Origin: Sinorhizobium fredii USDA 257
GTDB taxonomy: Bacteria; Pseudomonadota; Alphaproteobacteria; Rhizobiales; Rhizobiaceae
Assembly (NCBI RefSeq): GCF_000265205.3
Contig: NC_018000.1
Location: 5,136,001-5,200,000, forward strand
Length of the DNA: 64,000 bases
Reading direction: 5' to 3'
Made by a program: the position numbers and the translations under genes. The notes beneath the pieces were generated by a model. It was not told where the DNA came from. It searched no databases and was given only the letters and a program-made list of their open reading frames with translations. Shown here piece after piece: positions 52,709-61,560 of this stretch. Each line of letters opens with the position of its first letter. Position 1 is the first letter of the stretch.

Positions 52709-52734
52709 TGGCCCCTCCCTTCGAGGTCGCGTGG

Positions 52735-53811
52735 TCACTGGTCGTAGCTGACGACGATACGGTCGCTCAGCGGATAGCACTGGCAGGTAAGCACATATCC
52801 CTGCTCTACCTCGTAGTCCTCCAGCGCATGGTTGGTCTCCATCTCCACCTCGCCTTCGATCACCTTGGCGCGGCAGGTGGAACAGACGCCCGCCTTGCAG
52901 GCATAGGGCGCATCCATCCGGTTTTCGATTGCGGCTTCGAGCAAGCTCTGCCCCTGCTTCGGAAAGCTGAAGTTACGCGTCGTGCCATCGAGGGTGACGG
53001 TCGCCTCGCAGCTTGCATGCCTGTCGGCACTGTCTGCGCTTGTGACCTTGCGCCGCGCCCGGCCGGGCTGCGAGGAGGCGAACAATTCGAACTTGATCTG
53101 AGCGTCGCCAAGGCCATGCGCGCGAAGCGCCGCGGCGATCGCCAGCATCATCGGTTCCGGCCCGCAGATGAAGGCGGTGTCGACCGACTTCAGATCGATC
53201 CAACTGCGGAACAGGGCTTCGCATTTCTCCGCGTCGACCCGTCCGGTGAAGAGATCGATATCCTGGGCTTCGCTTTCGAGGACATGCAGTGCCGCAAATC
53301 GCCCGAGATAGAGGTTCTTAAGGTCTTCGAGCTCCTCGCGGAACATGATCGAGCTGACGTGACGGTTGGCATAGACCAGCGTGAACTGCGAGCGCGGTTC
53401 ACGCAACAGCGTCGTCTTGATGATCGAGAGGATCGGCGTGATGCCGCTGCCTCCGGCAAAGCCGAGATAGTGTTTCGCCACCTCCGGCTCGATCGTCGTG
53501 AAGAAGGCCCCCATCGGCGGCATCGCCTCCAGCGTGTCGCCGGGGCTCAACTCCTCGTTCGCCCAGGTGGAGAAGCAGCCGCCGTCGACGCGCTTGATGC
53601 CGACCTTCAGCACGCCTTCGTCCTTTCCGGCGCAGATCGAATAGGAACGGCGCAGTTCCTCGCCGTCGAACAGGCGGCGGAAGGTCAGATATTGCCCCTG
53701 CGTGAAATCGAACGCGGCCCGGTCTTCCTCGTCTGGCTGAAGCGTGACGACCACGGCATCGCGGGTTTCGCGCCGGACCTCGGTAACCTGAAGGGGGTGG
53801 AAACGTGCCAT
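52735..53811 (-). CDS. paaE: Phenylacetyl-CoA epoxidase reductase PaaE
   Basis: A 358-residue NADPH/FAD/2Fe-2S reductase. The FAD-binding domain holds RRSYSICAG, the nucleotide domain GFAGGSGITPILSII and the C-terminal plant-type ferredoxin domain CKAGVCSTCRAK followed by a distant CQCY. It passes electrons to the PaaABC(E) oxygenase. The start 53811 is 28 bases after the paaD stop. Confidence 0.93.
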   Translation of the reverse strand: MARFHPLQVTEVRRETRDAVVVTLQPDEEDRAAFDFTQGQYLTFRRLFDGEELRRSYSICAGKDEGVLKVGIKRVDGGCFSTWANEELSPGDTLEAMPPMGAFFTTIEPEVAKHYLGFAGGSGITPILSIIKTTLLREPRSQFTLVYANRHVSSIMFREELEDLKNLYLGRFAALHVLESEAQDIDLFTGRVDAEKCEALFRSWIDLKSVDTAFICGPEPMMLAIAAALRAHGLGDAQIKFELFASSQPGRARRKVTSADSADRHASCEATVTLDGTTRNFSFPKQGQSLLEAAIENRMDAPYACKAGVCSTCRAKVIEGEVEMETNHALEDYEVEQGYVLTCQCYPLSDRIVVSYDQ

Positions 53812-53839
53812 TTAAGCGGGCCTCACTCCTCGCATCGCG

Positions 53840-54364
53840 TCAGATGCACTTGAAATAATCGAAGGGTTCGAGACAGTCGGCGCAGCGGTAGCTCGCCTTG
53901 CAAGGCGTCGAGCCGAACTGGCTGACCTTCTCGGTCTGGGTCGAGCCGCAACGGGGGCAGGCAACTGTCAGGTTCGAGTGACCGGAGAGGCGTTCGACCC
54001 GCTTGAGCAGCCTGCCATCGGCGGCGGTACCGTCGATTGGCGGCGCGATGCCGTAGGCCTTGAGCTTCTCGCGAGCCTCGGTGCTGATCCAGTCGGTGGT
54101 CCAGGCGGGCGAGAGCCGACGTTCGAGCCGAACCCTTGCGATCCCCTTCTCGTTCAGCGCCTGTTCGATATCGAGGTTGATGACCGTTGTGGCGGGACAG
54201 CCCGAATAGGTCGGCGTCACCGTCACTACCAGCGTGTTGCCGTCCCAGGCGACGTCGCGGACGATGCCGAGATCGGTGACCGAGATCACCGGGATCTCCG
54301 GGTCTGGCACTTGCGAGAGCCAGTGCCAGACATCCCTGATCGAAGGCTGTGTCGCCGTCGTCAC
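53840..54364 (-). CDS. paaD: Phenylacetate oxygenase maturation protein PaaD
   Basis: A 174-residue protein. Residues 8-90 are a DUF59/MIP18-type domain (VPDPEIPVISVTDLGIVRDV; TPTYSGCPA with the reactive Cys) and the end carries a zinc-like cluster: CPRCGSTQT, then CKASYRCADCLEPFDYFKC. PaaD is thought to help insert or repair the metal centres of the epoxidase. It lies 9 bases after paaC. Confidence 0.92.
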   Translation of the reverse strand: MTTATQPSIRDVWHWLSQVPDPEIPVISVTDLGIVRDVAWDGNTLVVTVTPTYSGCPATTVINLDIEQALNEKGIARVRLERRLSPAWTTDWISTEAREKLKAYGIAPPIDGTAADGRLLKRVERLSGHSNLTVACPRCGSTQTEKVSQFGSTPCKASYRCADCLEPFDYFKCI

Positions 54365-54373
54365 GTGAGCCTC

Positions 54374-55159
54374 CTACCAGTTCGCGCCCGGATAGGCGCG
54401 CTGCAGGAACTGCAGCTCGGCGAGGATATAGCCGAGATGCTCCGTATGAAGACCGCGCTTGCCGCCCTTGTGCATATAGCCGTCGGCCGGCTTCTTCAAC
54501 GTCGCCTCCGAGAGCGTTTCGGCGACCAGCGCGTCCCACTCTGCCTTGAGGCTTTGCGGTTCGGGTGCAACGTCGGCGGTCGCGAGCGTCGCGTCCGAGG
54601 CTTCGTTGACGAACATCTCGCCGGTATAGGCCCAGAGATCGTCGACCGCCTCCTGCATGCGGGTGTGACTTTCCGCCGTTCCGTCGCCAAGACGGATAAC
54701 CAGATCGTGGCTGCGCTCGATATGGTAGGCGGCCTCCTTCGACGCCTTCTCGGCGATCTCGGCGATGCGTCGGTCGGAGGAGGCGCGAAGACCTTTCAGA
54801 TAGAGATAGTGCCACGCGTCGAAGAGGAATTGGCGCATCAGCGTCTTGCCGTAATCACCGTTCGGCCGTTCGGTAAGCAGGAGGTTACGAAAATCGCGTG
54901 CGTCGCGGAGATAGGCAAGATCGTCCGCGCTGCGGCCCCTGCCCTCGATCTCTCCCGCAAGTCCGAGCCAGAGCTGCGTCTGTCCGATGAGGTCGAGCGA
55001 GGTGTTGGCAAGCGCGATGTCTTCTTCGAGTGCCGGCGCATGGCCGCACCATTCCGACAGGCGATGGCCGAGGATCAGGGCATTGTCACCCATCCTGAGC
55101 AGGAATTCACAAAGATCGGCCGGGTCGACCGCCGATTCCGTCAATGTCGCATGAGCCAT
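54374..55159 (-). CDS. paaC: Phenylacetyl-CoA epoxidase structural subunit PaaC
   Basis: A 261-residue ferritin-like subunit: LLRMGDNALILGHRLSEWCGHAPALEEDIA, FDAWHYLYLKGL and KEAAYHIERSHDLVIRLGDG are the usual blocks. PaaC supports PaaA in the complex and has no functional metal site of its own. The ATG at 55157-55159 overlaps the paaB stop; a GTG one codon upstream is also possible. Confidence 0.92.
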   Translation of the reverse strand: MAHATLTESAVDPADLCEFLLRMGDNALILGHRLSEWCGHAPALEEDIALANTSLDLIGQTQLWLGLAGEIEGRGRSADDLAYLRDARDFRNLLLTERPNGDYGKTLMRQFLFDAWHYLYLKGLRASSDRRIAEIAEKASKEAAYHIERSHDLVIRLGDGTAESHTRMQEAVDDLWAYTGEMFVNEASDATLATADVAPEPQSLKAEWDALVAETLSEATLKKPADGYMHKGGKRGLHTEHLGYILAELQFLQRAYPGANW

Positions 55160-55443
55160 CACATGTGCCCCACTTCTTCCGGTACGTCGAAGAACGTCGG
55201 ATGGCGGTAGACCTTGGAATTCGACGGATCGAACAGCGGGCCTTTGTCGGAAGGCGCGCTGGCGGTGATGTCAACCGATCGCACGACCCAGATGCTGACC
55301 CCCTCGTTGCGGCGGGTGTAGACGTCTCGGGCATTGTTGATCGCCATTTCCGCGTCCGGCGCATGCAGGCTGCCGACATGGCGGTGGTTCAGGCCGTGCT
55401 GGCCTCGAATGAAGACTTCCCAGAGGGGCCATTCGCTCGACAT
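55159..55443 (-). CDS. paaB: Phenylacetyl-CoA epoxidase subunit PaaB
   Basis: A 94-residue protein: SEWPLWEVFIRGQHGLNHRHVGS split over residues 3-25 and ending DVPEEVGHM. AGGAGG is 9 bases before the second ATG, hence this start rather than 55449. PaaB bridges the PaaAC units and may help bind the reductase. Confidence 0.92.
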   Translation of the reverse strand: MSSEWPLWEVFIRGQHGLNHRHVGSLHAPDAEMAINNARDVYTRRNEGVSIWVVRSVDITASAPSDKGPLFDPSNSKVYRHPTFFDVPEEVGHM

Positions 55444-55473
55444 GGGCATATTCCTCCTGTTTGACGCCTTGGT

Positions 55474-56475
55474 CTATTCTGCGGCAACCTTTTGGGTACG
55501 GCGGGCGGCGGCCTTTTCGGCATGGGCGACCAGCCCCTCGCGGAACCAGGCGCCGTCCTGCCAAGCCTTCGTGCGCGCCCCGAGCCGCTCGGCATTGCAA
55601 GGGCCATTGCCGGCGATCACCTCGAAGAATTCCTTCCAATCCGGCTCGCCGAAATCGTAGCCGCCCTTTTCCTCGTTCCACTTGAGTTCCGGGTCGGGGA
55701 CGGTCAGACCGAGATAGTCCGCCTGCGGCACGGTCTGGTCGACGAACTTCTGCCTGAGCTCGTCATTCGAGTTCTGCTTGATCTTCCAGGCCATCGATTG
55801 TGCCGAGTGAACGGAGGCATCGTCAGAAGGGCCGAACATCATCAGCGACGGCCACCACCAGCGGTTCAGCGCATCCTGCACCATCGCCTTCTGCGCCGGC
55901 GTGCCCCTCACCATCTTTGCGAGGATGTCGAAGCCCTGGCGCTGATGAAAGCTTTCCTCCTTGCAGATCCGGACCATGGCGCGCGCATAGGGCCCGTAGG
56001 AACAGCGCTGCAGCGGCACCTGGTTCATGATTGCGGCGCCGTCGACGAGCCAGCCGATGGCGCCGATATCCGCCCAGGAGAGCGTCGGGTAATTGAAGAT
56101 CGAGGAATATTTCGCCTTGCCGCTGTGCAACTGTTCATACATCTCGTCGCGGCTGATCCCGAGCGTCTCGGCGGCGCAATAGAGATAGAGGCCATGACCG
56201 GCCTCGTCCTGGACCTTGGCGAGCAGGATCGCCTTGCGTTCCAGGGTCGGGGCGCGGGTAATCCAGTTACCTTCCGGGAGCTGGCCGACAATCTCCGAAT
56301 GGGCGTGCTGGCTGATCTGCCGCACCAATGTCTTGCGGTAGCCCTCCGGCATCCACTCCTTCGGCTCGATCTTCTGCCCGGCATCGATGCGTTCCTGGAA
56401 GGCGCGCTCCTCGGGCGCCATCTCATCGAGCGATTTGACGCGGGCCGCGTCGGTTTTCACCATTTGCGCATACAT
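55474..56475 (-). CDS. paaA: Phenylacetyl-CoA epoxidase catalytic subunit PaaA
   Basis: A 333-residue diiron oxygenase subunit. The iron-binding glutamate/histidine motifs are seen in [20 protein letters not shown] and [16 protein letters not shown]; substrate-loop residues in [15 protein letters not shown] are kept. It epoxidises phenylacetyl-CoA at the 1,2 position together with PaaB, PaaC and PaaE. Length equals that of other PaaA (about 310-330). The paaJ stop is 16 bases upstream. Confidence 0.94.
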   Translation of the reverse strand: MYAQMVKTDAARVKSLDEMAPEERAFQERIDAGQKIEPKEWMPEGYRKTLVRQISQHAHSEIVGQLPEGNWITRAPTLERKAILLAKVQDEAGHGLYLYCAAETLGISRDEMYEQLHSGKAKYSSIFNYPTLSWADIGAIGWLVDGAAIMNQVPLQRCSYGPYARAMVRICKEESFHQRQGFDILAKMVRGTPAQKAMVQDALNRWWWPSLMMFGPSDDASVHSAQSMAWKIKQNSNDELRQKFVDQTVPQADYLGLTVPDPELKWNEEKGGYDFGEPDWKEFFEVIAGNGPCNAERLGARTKAWQDGAWFREGLVAHAEKAAARRTQKVAAE

Positions 56476-56491
56476 GGGTCTTTCTCCTCCG

Positions 56492-57697
56492 TCAGACGCG
56501 CTCGAGAATGAGGGCGATGCCCTGGCCGACGCCGATGCACATCATGCACAGCGCATAACGGCCGCCCTGGCGCTGAAGCTGATAGGCGACCGTCGTCACC
56601 AGCCGCGCGCCGCTCATGCCGAGCGGGTGACCGATCGCGATCGCGCCGCCGTTCGGGTTCACATGCGACGCGTCATCCGGCAGGCCAAGGTCGCGCAGCA
56701 CCGCAACGACCTGCGAGGCAAACGCCTCATTGAGTTCGATCACGTCCATCTGGCCGATCGTCAATCCGGCCCGTTCGAGCACCTTGCGCGCCGCGGGCGC
56801 CGGACCGATGCCCATGATCCGCGACTCGACGCCTGCCGCCGCCATCGCGACGATGCGCGCCTTGGGCCCCAGGGCGTGAGCCCTGATCGCCGCTTCACCG
56901 GCGATCAACAGCGCCGCCGCGCCGTCGTTGACACCCGATGCATTGCCCGCCGTCACCGTGCGCTCGGGAGCGTTCACCCCCTTGAGCCTGGCGAGTTGGT
57001 CGACCGTCGTGCCTGGACGGGGGTGCTCGTCGCGGTCGACGAGGATCGGCTCGCCCTTCTTTTGCGGCACGAGGACCGGGACAAGCTCGTCGGCAAAGAT
57101 GCCCGCTTCCTGTGCAGCGGCCCAGCGCGCCTGGCTGCGACCCGCGAATGCATCCTGATCGGCGCGACTGACGCCGAAATCTTCTGCGACATTGTCGGCC
57201 GTCTCCGGCATGGAATCAACACCGAAGGCCGCCTTCAGCTTCGGGTTCACGAAGCGCCAGCCGATGGTGGTGTCGTAGATCGCATTCGAACGCGAATAGG
57301 CGCTCTCGGGCTTGGGGATCACGAAGGGCGCACGGCTCATGCTTTCGACGCCGCCGGCGATTACCATATCGCAATCGCCCGCGCGGATCGCGCGCGCCGC
57401 CATGCCGACGGCGTCCATGCCCGATCCGCAGAGCCGGTTTACCGTCGTCGCCGGCACGGAATCCGGCATGCCGGAAAGCAGGACCGCCATGCGACCGACA
57501 TTGCGGTTGTCCTCACCCGCCTGGTTGGCGCAGCCATAGATCAGATCGTCGACTTTCGACCAGTCGACGTCCGGGTTGCGCTTCATCAAACCTGCGAGCG
57601 GCAGGGCTGCCAGATCATCCGCTCTGACGGAAGACAAAGCACCGCCATAACGGCCGATCGGGGTGCGTACCGCGTCGCAGATGAAAGCTTCGGACAT
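56492..57697 (-). CDS. paaJ: Beta-ketoadipyl-CoA thiolase PaaJ
   Basis: A 401-residue type-II thiolase with nucleophile Cys near residue 90 ([15 protein letters not shown]), the His of [20 protein letters not shown] and the second Cys in [10 protein letters not shown]. The [19 protein letters not shown] start is typical of PcaF/PaaJ. It splits beta-ketoadipyl-CoA (and the dehydro form) to succinyl-CoA and acetyl-CoA. As the first gene of the eight-gene operon it is directly behind the palindromic box at 57733. Confidence 0.92.
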   Translation of the reverse strand: MSEAFICDAVRTPIGRYGGALSSVRADDLAALPLAGLMKRNPDVDWSKVDDLIYGCANQAGEDNRNVGRMAVLLSGMPDSVPATTVNRLCGSGMDAVGMAARAIRAGDCDMVIAGGVESMSRAPFVIPKPESAYSRSNAIYDTTIGWRFVNPKLKAAFGVDSMPETADNVAEDFGVSRADQDAFAGRSQARWAAAQEAGIFADELVPVLVPQKKGEPILVDRDEHPRPGTTVDQLARLKGVNAPERTVTAGNASGVNDGAAALLIAGEAAIRAHALGPKARIVAMAAAGVESRIMGIGPAPAARKVLERAGLTIGQMDVIELNEAFASQVVAVLRDLGLPDDASHVNPNGGAIAIGHPLGMSGARLVTTVAYQLQRQGGRYALCMMCIGVGQGIALILERV

Positions 57698-57732
57698 ACG
57701 ATCCCTCCCGACTGGGCCGGCTAATTACATTA

Positions 57733-57746
57733 ACCGACCGATCGGT
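57733..57746. promoter_or_regulatory. Candidate PaaR box upstream of paaJ
   Basis: ACCGACCGATCGGT, containing the perfect 12-base palindrome GACCGATCGGTC at 57736-57747, lies 36 bases before paaJ and next to TTATATAG. It is a strong TetR-type operator candidate for the operon paaJ-A-B-C-D-E-X-Z. Confidence 0.6.
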
Positions 57747-58096
57747 CATTATATAGACCAAAACACGTCACAGTTCAACCGACCTTTCGGATATTTCTGT
57801 GACATACCGGGAGACGGCTTGAACTGCCTGCGATCTCAAGCAGCGCGTACCAGAGATGAAGGAGCATTCAGCCTATCAGGGATGCACGCGTCGATGCCGG
57901 CGATGTGATCAGGACGCTGACGATTGTGTTGTTGGGAAGGAATGAGAAGCGTTTACCCTGTCAATCATTTTTGAAGAGGCGTACCGGAATCGCGGAATCA
58001 GACCTTCCTCTCTGATCAAACCGTAGATAGCGTCTCCCGCGTAGCTGCATCTCTGGGCTACGCCCCCATCCAAAGAAGGCAACTGGATGTGGACTT

Positions 58097-58122
58097 GCCC
58101 CGCCATCGTGCGGGGCTTTTTT
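58097..58122 (+). terminator. Orphan intrinsic terminator (plus strand)
   Basis: Stem GCCCCGC/GCGGGGC with a six-base loop CATCGT and six T. No protein gene precedes it on the plus strand between 57698 and 58096, so it may end a small RNA; the stretch 57748-58096 shows no coding frame I trust. Confidence 0.75.
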
Positions 58123-58135
58123 CGTAGCGCGAAGG

Positions 58136-58285
58136 CTACGGAACCCATCCAGTGGACTCGAGTCGGATACCTACTCCCAACCTCTTCAGAGTCTCGATCA
58201 TAAGACGACCTTCAAGGCGTGTCTTGACGAAGCCTTTGGCGCACCAGACTGGTACGAATTCGATCTCGCGACGGATTGCCCGCAT
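58136..58285 (-). CDS. Possible 49-residue peptide coupled to the CYTH-CHAD gene
   Basis: The ATG at 58283-58285 overlaps the TGA of the CYTH-CHAD gene (TGATG), the usual geometry for coupled translation. The frame encodes MRAIRREIEFVPVWCAKGFV and ends at TAG 58136; it is basic and has no membrane segment. No family is recognised and no independent ribosome site is seen, so coding status is uncertain. Confidence 0.3.
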   Translation of the reverse strand: MRAIRREIEFVPVWCAKGFVKTRLEGRLMIETLKRLGVGIRLESTGWVP

Positions 58286-59733
58286 CAGCGCCAGAAGCGC
58301 CTCGTGTCGACAAAGATATCATGTGCTTCCGCGGCATCGTCCAGAAGCTTCTCCTTGTCGGCCGCACTGAAAAGCTCCTCCGCACCTGATGCTTCCGAAA
58401 GCTCGAGCTTCGCCAGCATATCGGGAGCGGTTGCGATATCGTTGAGGCTGCCGAGTTGATCCTGGAGTCCCTCCATCGCCATGATGAATCTTTTGTGACG
58501 TTTGGTTTTCGCCTTACCCTTGTAGAGGGGGCCGAAAAACTCCGCTGCATAGCGCAGTTTTTTTGCGGAAATGCGCAGTTCATGACGGGTCTCGTCATCG
58601 AGATCGATCAGATCGCTGCCTCCGTTCGCCACTTTCTTCCAGAGCTTGTCCAGTACATTGGATGCGAAATTCCTTGCTGGCTGGACGAGCAACGCCTCGC
58701 CCGTCTCGTTGCTCCGCCAGTTCTTGATGGAAATCCATTCGGCGAGGTCGATCATCAACGAGCGGGCGCGCACGGAAGAAAAGGCGGCATCAACCGCCCC
58801 ATAGGCATCCTTGCGCGCCGCTTGAAGGCGGCTTGAAAAGCCTTCATCCGACGCGCGCTTGATGATGACGTCAATGTTGCGCGCATCGCCGAGTTCCGAG
58901 GTGAGCCAGCGCAACTCGTCGCGCATGTGGTCGAAGCGGCTGTCGGCGAACAGCGACTTGCAGATTGAGAAAAGGGAGCGCAGCCGCCGCAGCGACACGC
59001 GCGCCTGATGCAAAGCGTCGGCATTGCGCGACCAAGACAAGGCCATTTCGTTGAGGCGAAACTGTTTGAGACACGTTGCGGCCAGGTGCGCGAAAGCCGT
59101 GGCTGCATTCATGTCGGGGGTGATTGGGGTGACGCTCGCTTTTACGGCACCAGGTGCGGGGTCAAGCAGACGATAGCCGCGCTCCGCTTTGGTTAGCACG
59201 CCGATATGCGCAGGGGTGATCAGATTGACTTTTCGGGCCAAACCAAACAGCGCCTCCGGCGAGCCCGACTTTTTTTCCAGCTCTAGCTCGCAGAGCGGTG
59301 CCTCGCGATCAGCTGCAACAACTTTTCCGATATCCAAAGCGACTTCGATTGTGGCATCGCCTTCCGTCACGTTCCAACGATGCCTCTTGACATGAACCTC
59401 AAACATCGGCGCGAGATTTTCTCCAGTCCCTGAAAGCAGGGGCCCTATCTCGGGATCGTCAAGAATCGGACTGTCGTCCGCAACCGGTCGCTGCCATTCC
59501 TCCCGCGTGAACAATTCAATCGAACCGTCGCCGGATTTGACAGTCTGGACCCGTTCATTTCCGCATTGCCGGATGTGCAACGACAGGCCGCGTTGAGCCA
59601 AGTCCCGATCGCTTGTATCGAAGTAAACAGATTTTTGCTGAAGAATGATGGGCGTGCTCTCGAAGAAATCCTTCTTCAGGAGCGACGACGCACCCGATTC
59701 GGTCAACTCGATCTTGACATCCACTTCCTGCAT
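58285..59733 (-). CDS. CYTH-CHAD domain protein
   Basis: A 482-residue protein. The CYTH domain covers residues 1-190; its ExExK signature is EVDVK at residues 3-7 (the second Glu is Asp) followed by YFDTSDRDL, LHIRQCG and LELEKKSG. The CHAD helical domain follows from about 210 (LHQARVSLRRLRSLFSICKSL; HELRISAKKLRYAAEFFGPLY), with conserved His and Arg/Lys that bind polyphosphate in related proteins. GGGGG precedes the ATG at 59731-59733. CYTH domains hydrolyse triphosphates; CHAD domains target polyphosphate or polyhydroxybutyrate granules. Two small basic protein genes lie upstream. Confidence 0.88.
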   Translation of the reverse strand: MQEVDVKIELTESGASSLLKKDFFESTPIILQQKSVYFDTSDRDLAQRGLSLHIRQCGNERVQTVKSGDGSIELFTREEWQRPVADDSPILDDPEIGPLLSGTGENLAPMFEVHVKRHRWNVTEGDATIEVALDIGKVVAADREAPLCELELEKKSGSPEALFGLARKVNLITPAHIGVLTKAERGYRLLDPAPGAVKASVTPITPDMNAATAFAHLAATCLKQFRLNEMALSWSRNADALHQARVSLRRLRSLFSICKSLFADSRFDHMRDELRWLTSELGDARNIDVIIKRASDEGFSSRLQAARKDAYGAVDAAFSSVRARSLMIDLAEWISIKNWRSNETGEALLVQPARNFASNVLDKLWKKVANGGSDLIDLDDETRHELRISAKKLRYAAEFFGPLYKGKAKTKRHKRFIMAMEGLQDQLGSLNDIATAPDMLAKLELSEASGAEELFSAADKEKLLDDAAEAHDIFVDTRRFWR

Positions 59734-60012
59734 GATGCCCCCGGCGCGGCCTTCCCTCAGCAACGGGAAGGAAGCATCGGATGGTCCTTCATAAAGCTGT
59801 CACAAACAATCCGTTCGGTCAAAATCCAGCGAGACTGCGTGCCGGGCCATAGCGGCTCCGCCCCGCATGCACCCGGAGAACCTGAGTCTTTTGATCCAGC
59901 GCTGTCCAAGCCGGCTGAAAGCGCTAGGTAATCCAAGACTGGACCACCGGCTCGGCTAAGGAACCACGGGGGGGAAGTAGGCGTTCCAGGCTTCATGATA
60001 GGGAGAATGACC

Positions 60013-60381
60013 ATGGCCAAGAAGAACCGCATTCCGAAGAAAATTGCCGGCGTGAAAGTCCCGAGGCCCTTGCGCAAATCGAAGGTGCTGAGATCCATGA
60101 TGGCAAGTGATATCGGACGCGATGTCCTCGCCAATGCTCTGACCGCTGGTGCGGGGGCCGCCGCCGCCGTTCTGGTCGACCATCGTGACGATGTCGGCGA
60201 GACCGCGCGAACCGCGACCAAGAAGGGAGCCAAGGCGTTTGGCCTAGCCAGCGAGGCTGTTCAAAGCGGCTTCTCTGCCGCCATGGATGTAGTGAAAGAT
60301 ACCGTCTTCCCCTCCCCGAACCCGAAGAAGAAGAAGAGCAGCAAGAGCAGGTCGGCACCCAAGCGCGCTGCCATGCATTGA
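60013..60381 (+). CDS. Small basic protein, paralogue A
   Basis: A 122-residue protein starting MAKKNRIPKKIAGVKVPRPL, with an Ala/Gly-rich hydrophobic stretch at residues 42-58 (ALTAGAGAAAAVLVD), a segment KKGAKAFGLASEAVQSGF, and a Lys/Ser-rich tail PKKKKSSKSRSAPKR. GGGAG precedes this ATG by 7 bases; earlier in-frame Met codons lack a site. It shares its first 40 residues and general plan with the product of 60756-61112. No known domain is recognised. The placement beside a CHAD protein suggests binding to polyphosphate or a storage granule, as inference. Confidence 0.75.
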   Translation: MAKKNRIPKKIAGVKVPRPLRKSKVLRSMMASDIGRDVLANALTAGAGAAAAVLVDHRDDVGETARTATKKGAKAFGLASEAVQSGFSAAMDVVKDTVFPSPNPKKKKSSKSRSAPKRAAMH

Positions 60382-60414
60382 ACCGGCTGGGCTTTACGGA
60401 GGCTAGGCCCTCCC

Positions 60415-60648
60415 TCACTCATTCCCGCTGAGACTCCCGGAGCGGGAGCCGACAAGCGGAACGGAAGGCTGGGTATCGCCCGGCTCATGCTCGACTGAAC
60501 GGAGGTCCCGCCCGCGGAGTCGCAGGAGATCGTACGCGTCGTCGATTCCCAATTTCGCGGCTCTAGCCAATCCCACGCCCAGGAGCCGTGCCGCGATCAT
60601 CGGATGTTCGCGGATCAAGACGGAAACGGCGCGTACGCTCGCGGCCAC
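60415..60648 (-). CDS. Possible 77-residue protein or out-of-frame extension of the neighbour
   Basis: From a GTG at 60646-60648 the frame reads AASVRAVSVLIREHPMIAARLLGVGLARAA and KLGIDDAYDLLRLRGRDL, which looks coding. The same frame stays open upstream for about 180 more bases without ATG (for example ETIERFLILKYGDKFASRL) and passes into the 3-prime end of the gene at 60756-61112 in another frame. It may therefore be a gene with an unusual start or the lost C-terminal part of a frameshifted neighbour. Confidence 0.35.
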   Translation of the reverse strand: MAASVRAVSVLIREHPMIAARLLGVGLARAAKLGIDDAYDLLRLRGRDLRSVEHEPGDTQPSVPLVGSRSGSLSGNE

Positions 60649-60755
60649 GATCAGCCGGGATGCGAATTTGTCGCCATATTTTAGGATCAGGAAGCGCTCG
60701 ATCGTCTCGAGCCCGCTTCCCTCATCCGGGTCGTCAGCTTCGCGCGCCGCTGCTC

Positions 60756-61112
60756 TTACCGCAACGGCGCGCGCTGGCGAGGGAAGTGGTTTTCGCTCCG
60801 CTTGCTTTTGAGGGGTGGATCCGAGTCGCGAACGACTTCCATGGCCGCAGAAAACGCCGCCTGCAGCGCCTCTCCCGCCGTGCCGACCGCCTTAACGCCT
60901 TTACGAGACGCTGCCTTGGCGGAGTCCGTCACTTCTTCTCGGTGCCCGATCAAGATCGCCGCAGCAGCGGCTGCACCGGCTGTCAGTGCGTGGGCGAGCA
61001 CATCTCGCCCACCACTGTTACCCATCATCGCGCGCAGCATCTTTGACTTTCGCAAAGGCTTCGGGACCTTGACACCGGCGATTTTCTTCGGGAGGCGGTT
61101 CTTCTTGGCCAT
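60756..61112 (-). CDS. Small basic protein, paralogue B
   Basis: A 118-residue protein starting MAKKNRLPKKIAGVKVPKPL; most residues of the first 60 match paralogue A, including the ALTAGAAAAAAIL stretch. It ends with a basic segment (LKSKRSENHFPRQRAPLR). AGGAGA precedes the ATG at 61110-61112. It converges on paralogue A with 374 bases between. The tail is shorter and different, and a coding-looking frame continues beyond it (60415-60648), so a frameshift near 60800 is possible. Confidence 0.72.
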   Translation of the reverse strand: MAKKNRLPKKIAGVKVPKPLRKSKMLRAMMGNSGGRDVLAHALTAGAAAAAAILIGHREEVTDSAKAASRKGVKAVGTAGEALQAAFSAAMEVVRDSDPPLKSKRSENHFPRQRAPLR

Positions 61113-61302
61113 TGGCGGTCTCCTCACTGCGGAGACAACGTGCCGGACTTGCCGGTGGTTCCGGTCGCACCGCTGGCCGAAACCTGCAAGCTCAACGTTC
61201 CACCGCCGGAGCTCAGGCCGATATATCTTGGTCAGACGGTGGTCGCGGCGGCCCCTTGCCTGACACCGAAGACGCCGGTTCGGTCAGAGACGCGGCAGAA
61301 AC

Positions 61303-61335
61303 AAAAAAGCTCCTCGGCGCGTTTGCGGAGGAGCT
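61303..61335 (-). terminator. Intrinsic terminator after tRNA-fMet
   Basis: On the minus strand, AGCTCCTC/GAGGAGCT pair as an eight-base stem with a 12-base loop, followed by six T. It begins 34 bases after the tRNA end and closes the rRNA operon. Confidence 0.75.
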
Positions 61336-61366
61336 CTGTGTGATGACGTTCTGGGCAGAATTTGCG

Positions 61367-61445
<79 letters not shown>

Positions 61446-61520
61446 TTATTTCTGAACCGGCTGTTTTAGCCCGGTTGTTTTTGTGTTTGCCGGTCCTCGG
61501 CCTTTGGCCTGCGGTCCGGA

Positions 61521-61547
61521 GGGCTGCTGCACCCGGCGTTATTTTTG
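61521..61547 (-). repeat. Degenerate copy of the tRNA-fMet 5-prime end
   Basis: These 27 bases match 24 of 27 bases at 61428-61454, which cover the tRNA acceptor start, D-stem entry and a few leader bases, shifted by 93 bases. No anticodon or 3-prime half follows, so it is not a functional tRNA. Confidence 0.6.
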
Positions 61548-61560
61548 CGGTTTCCGAAGC

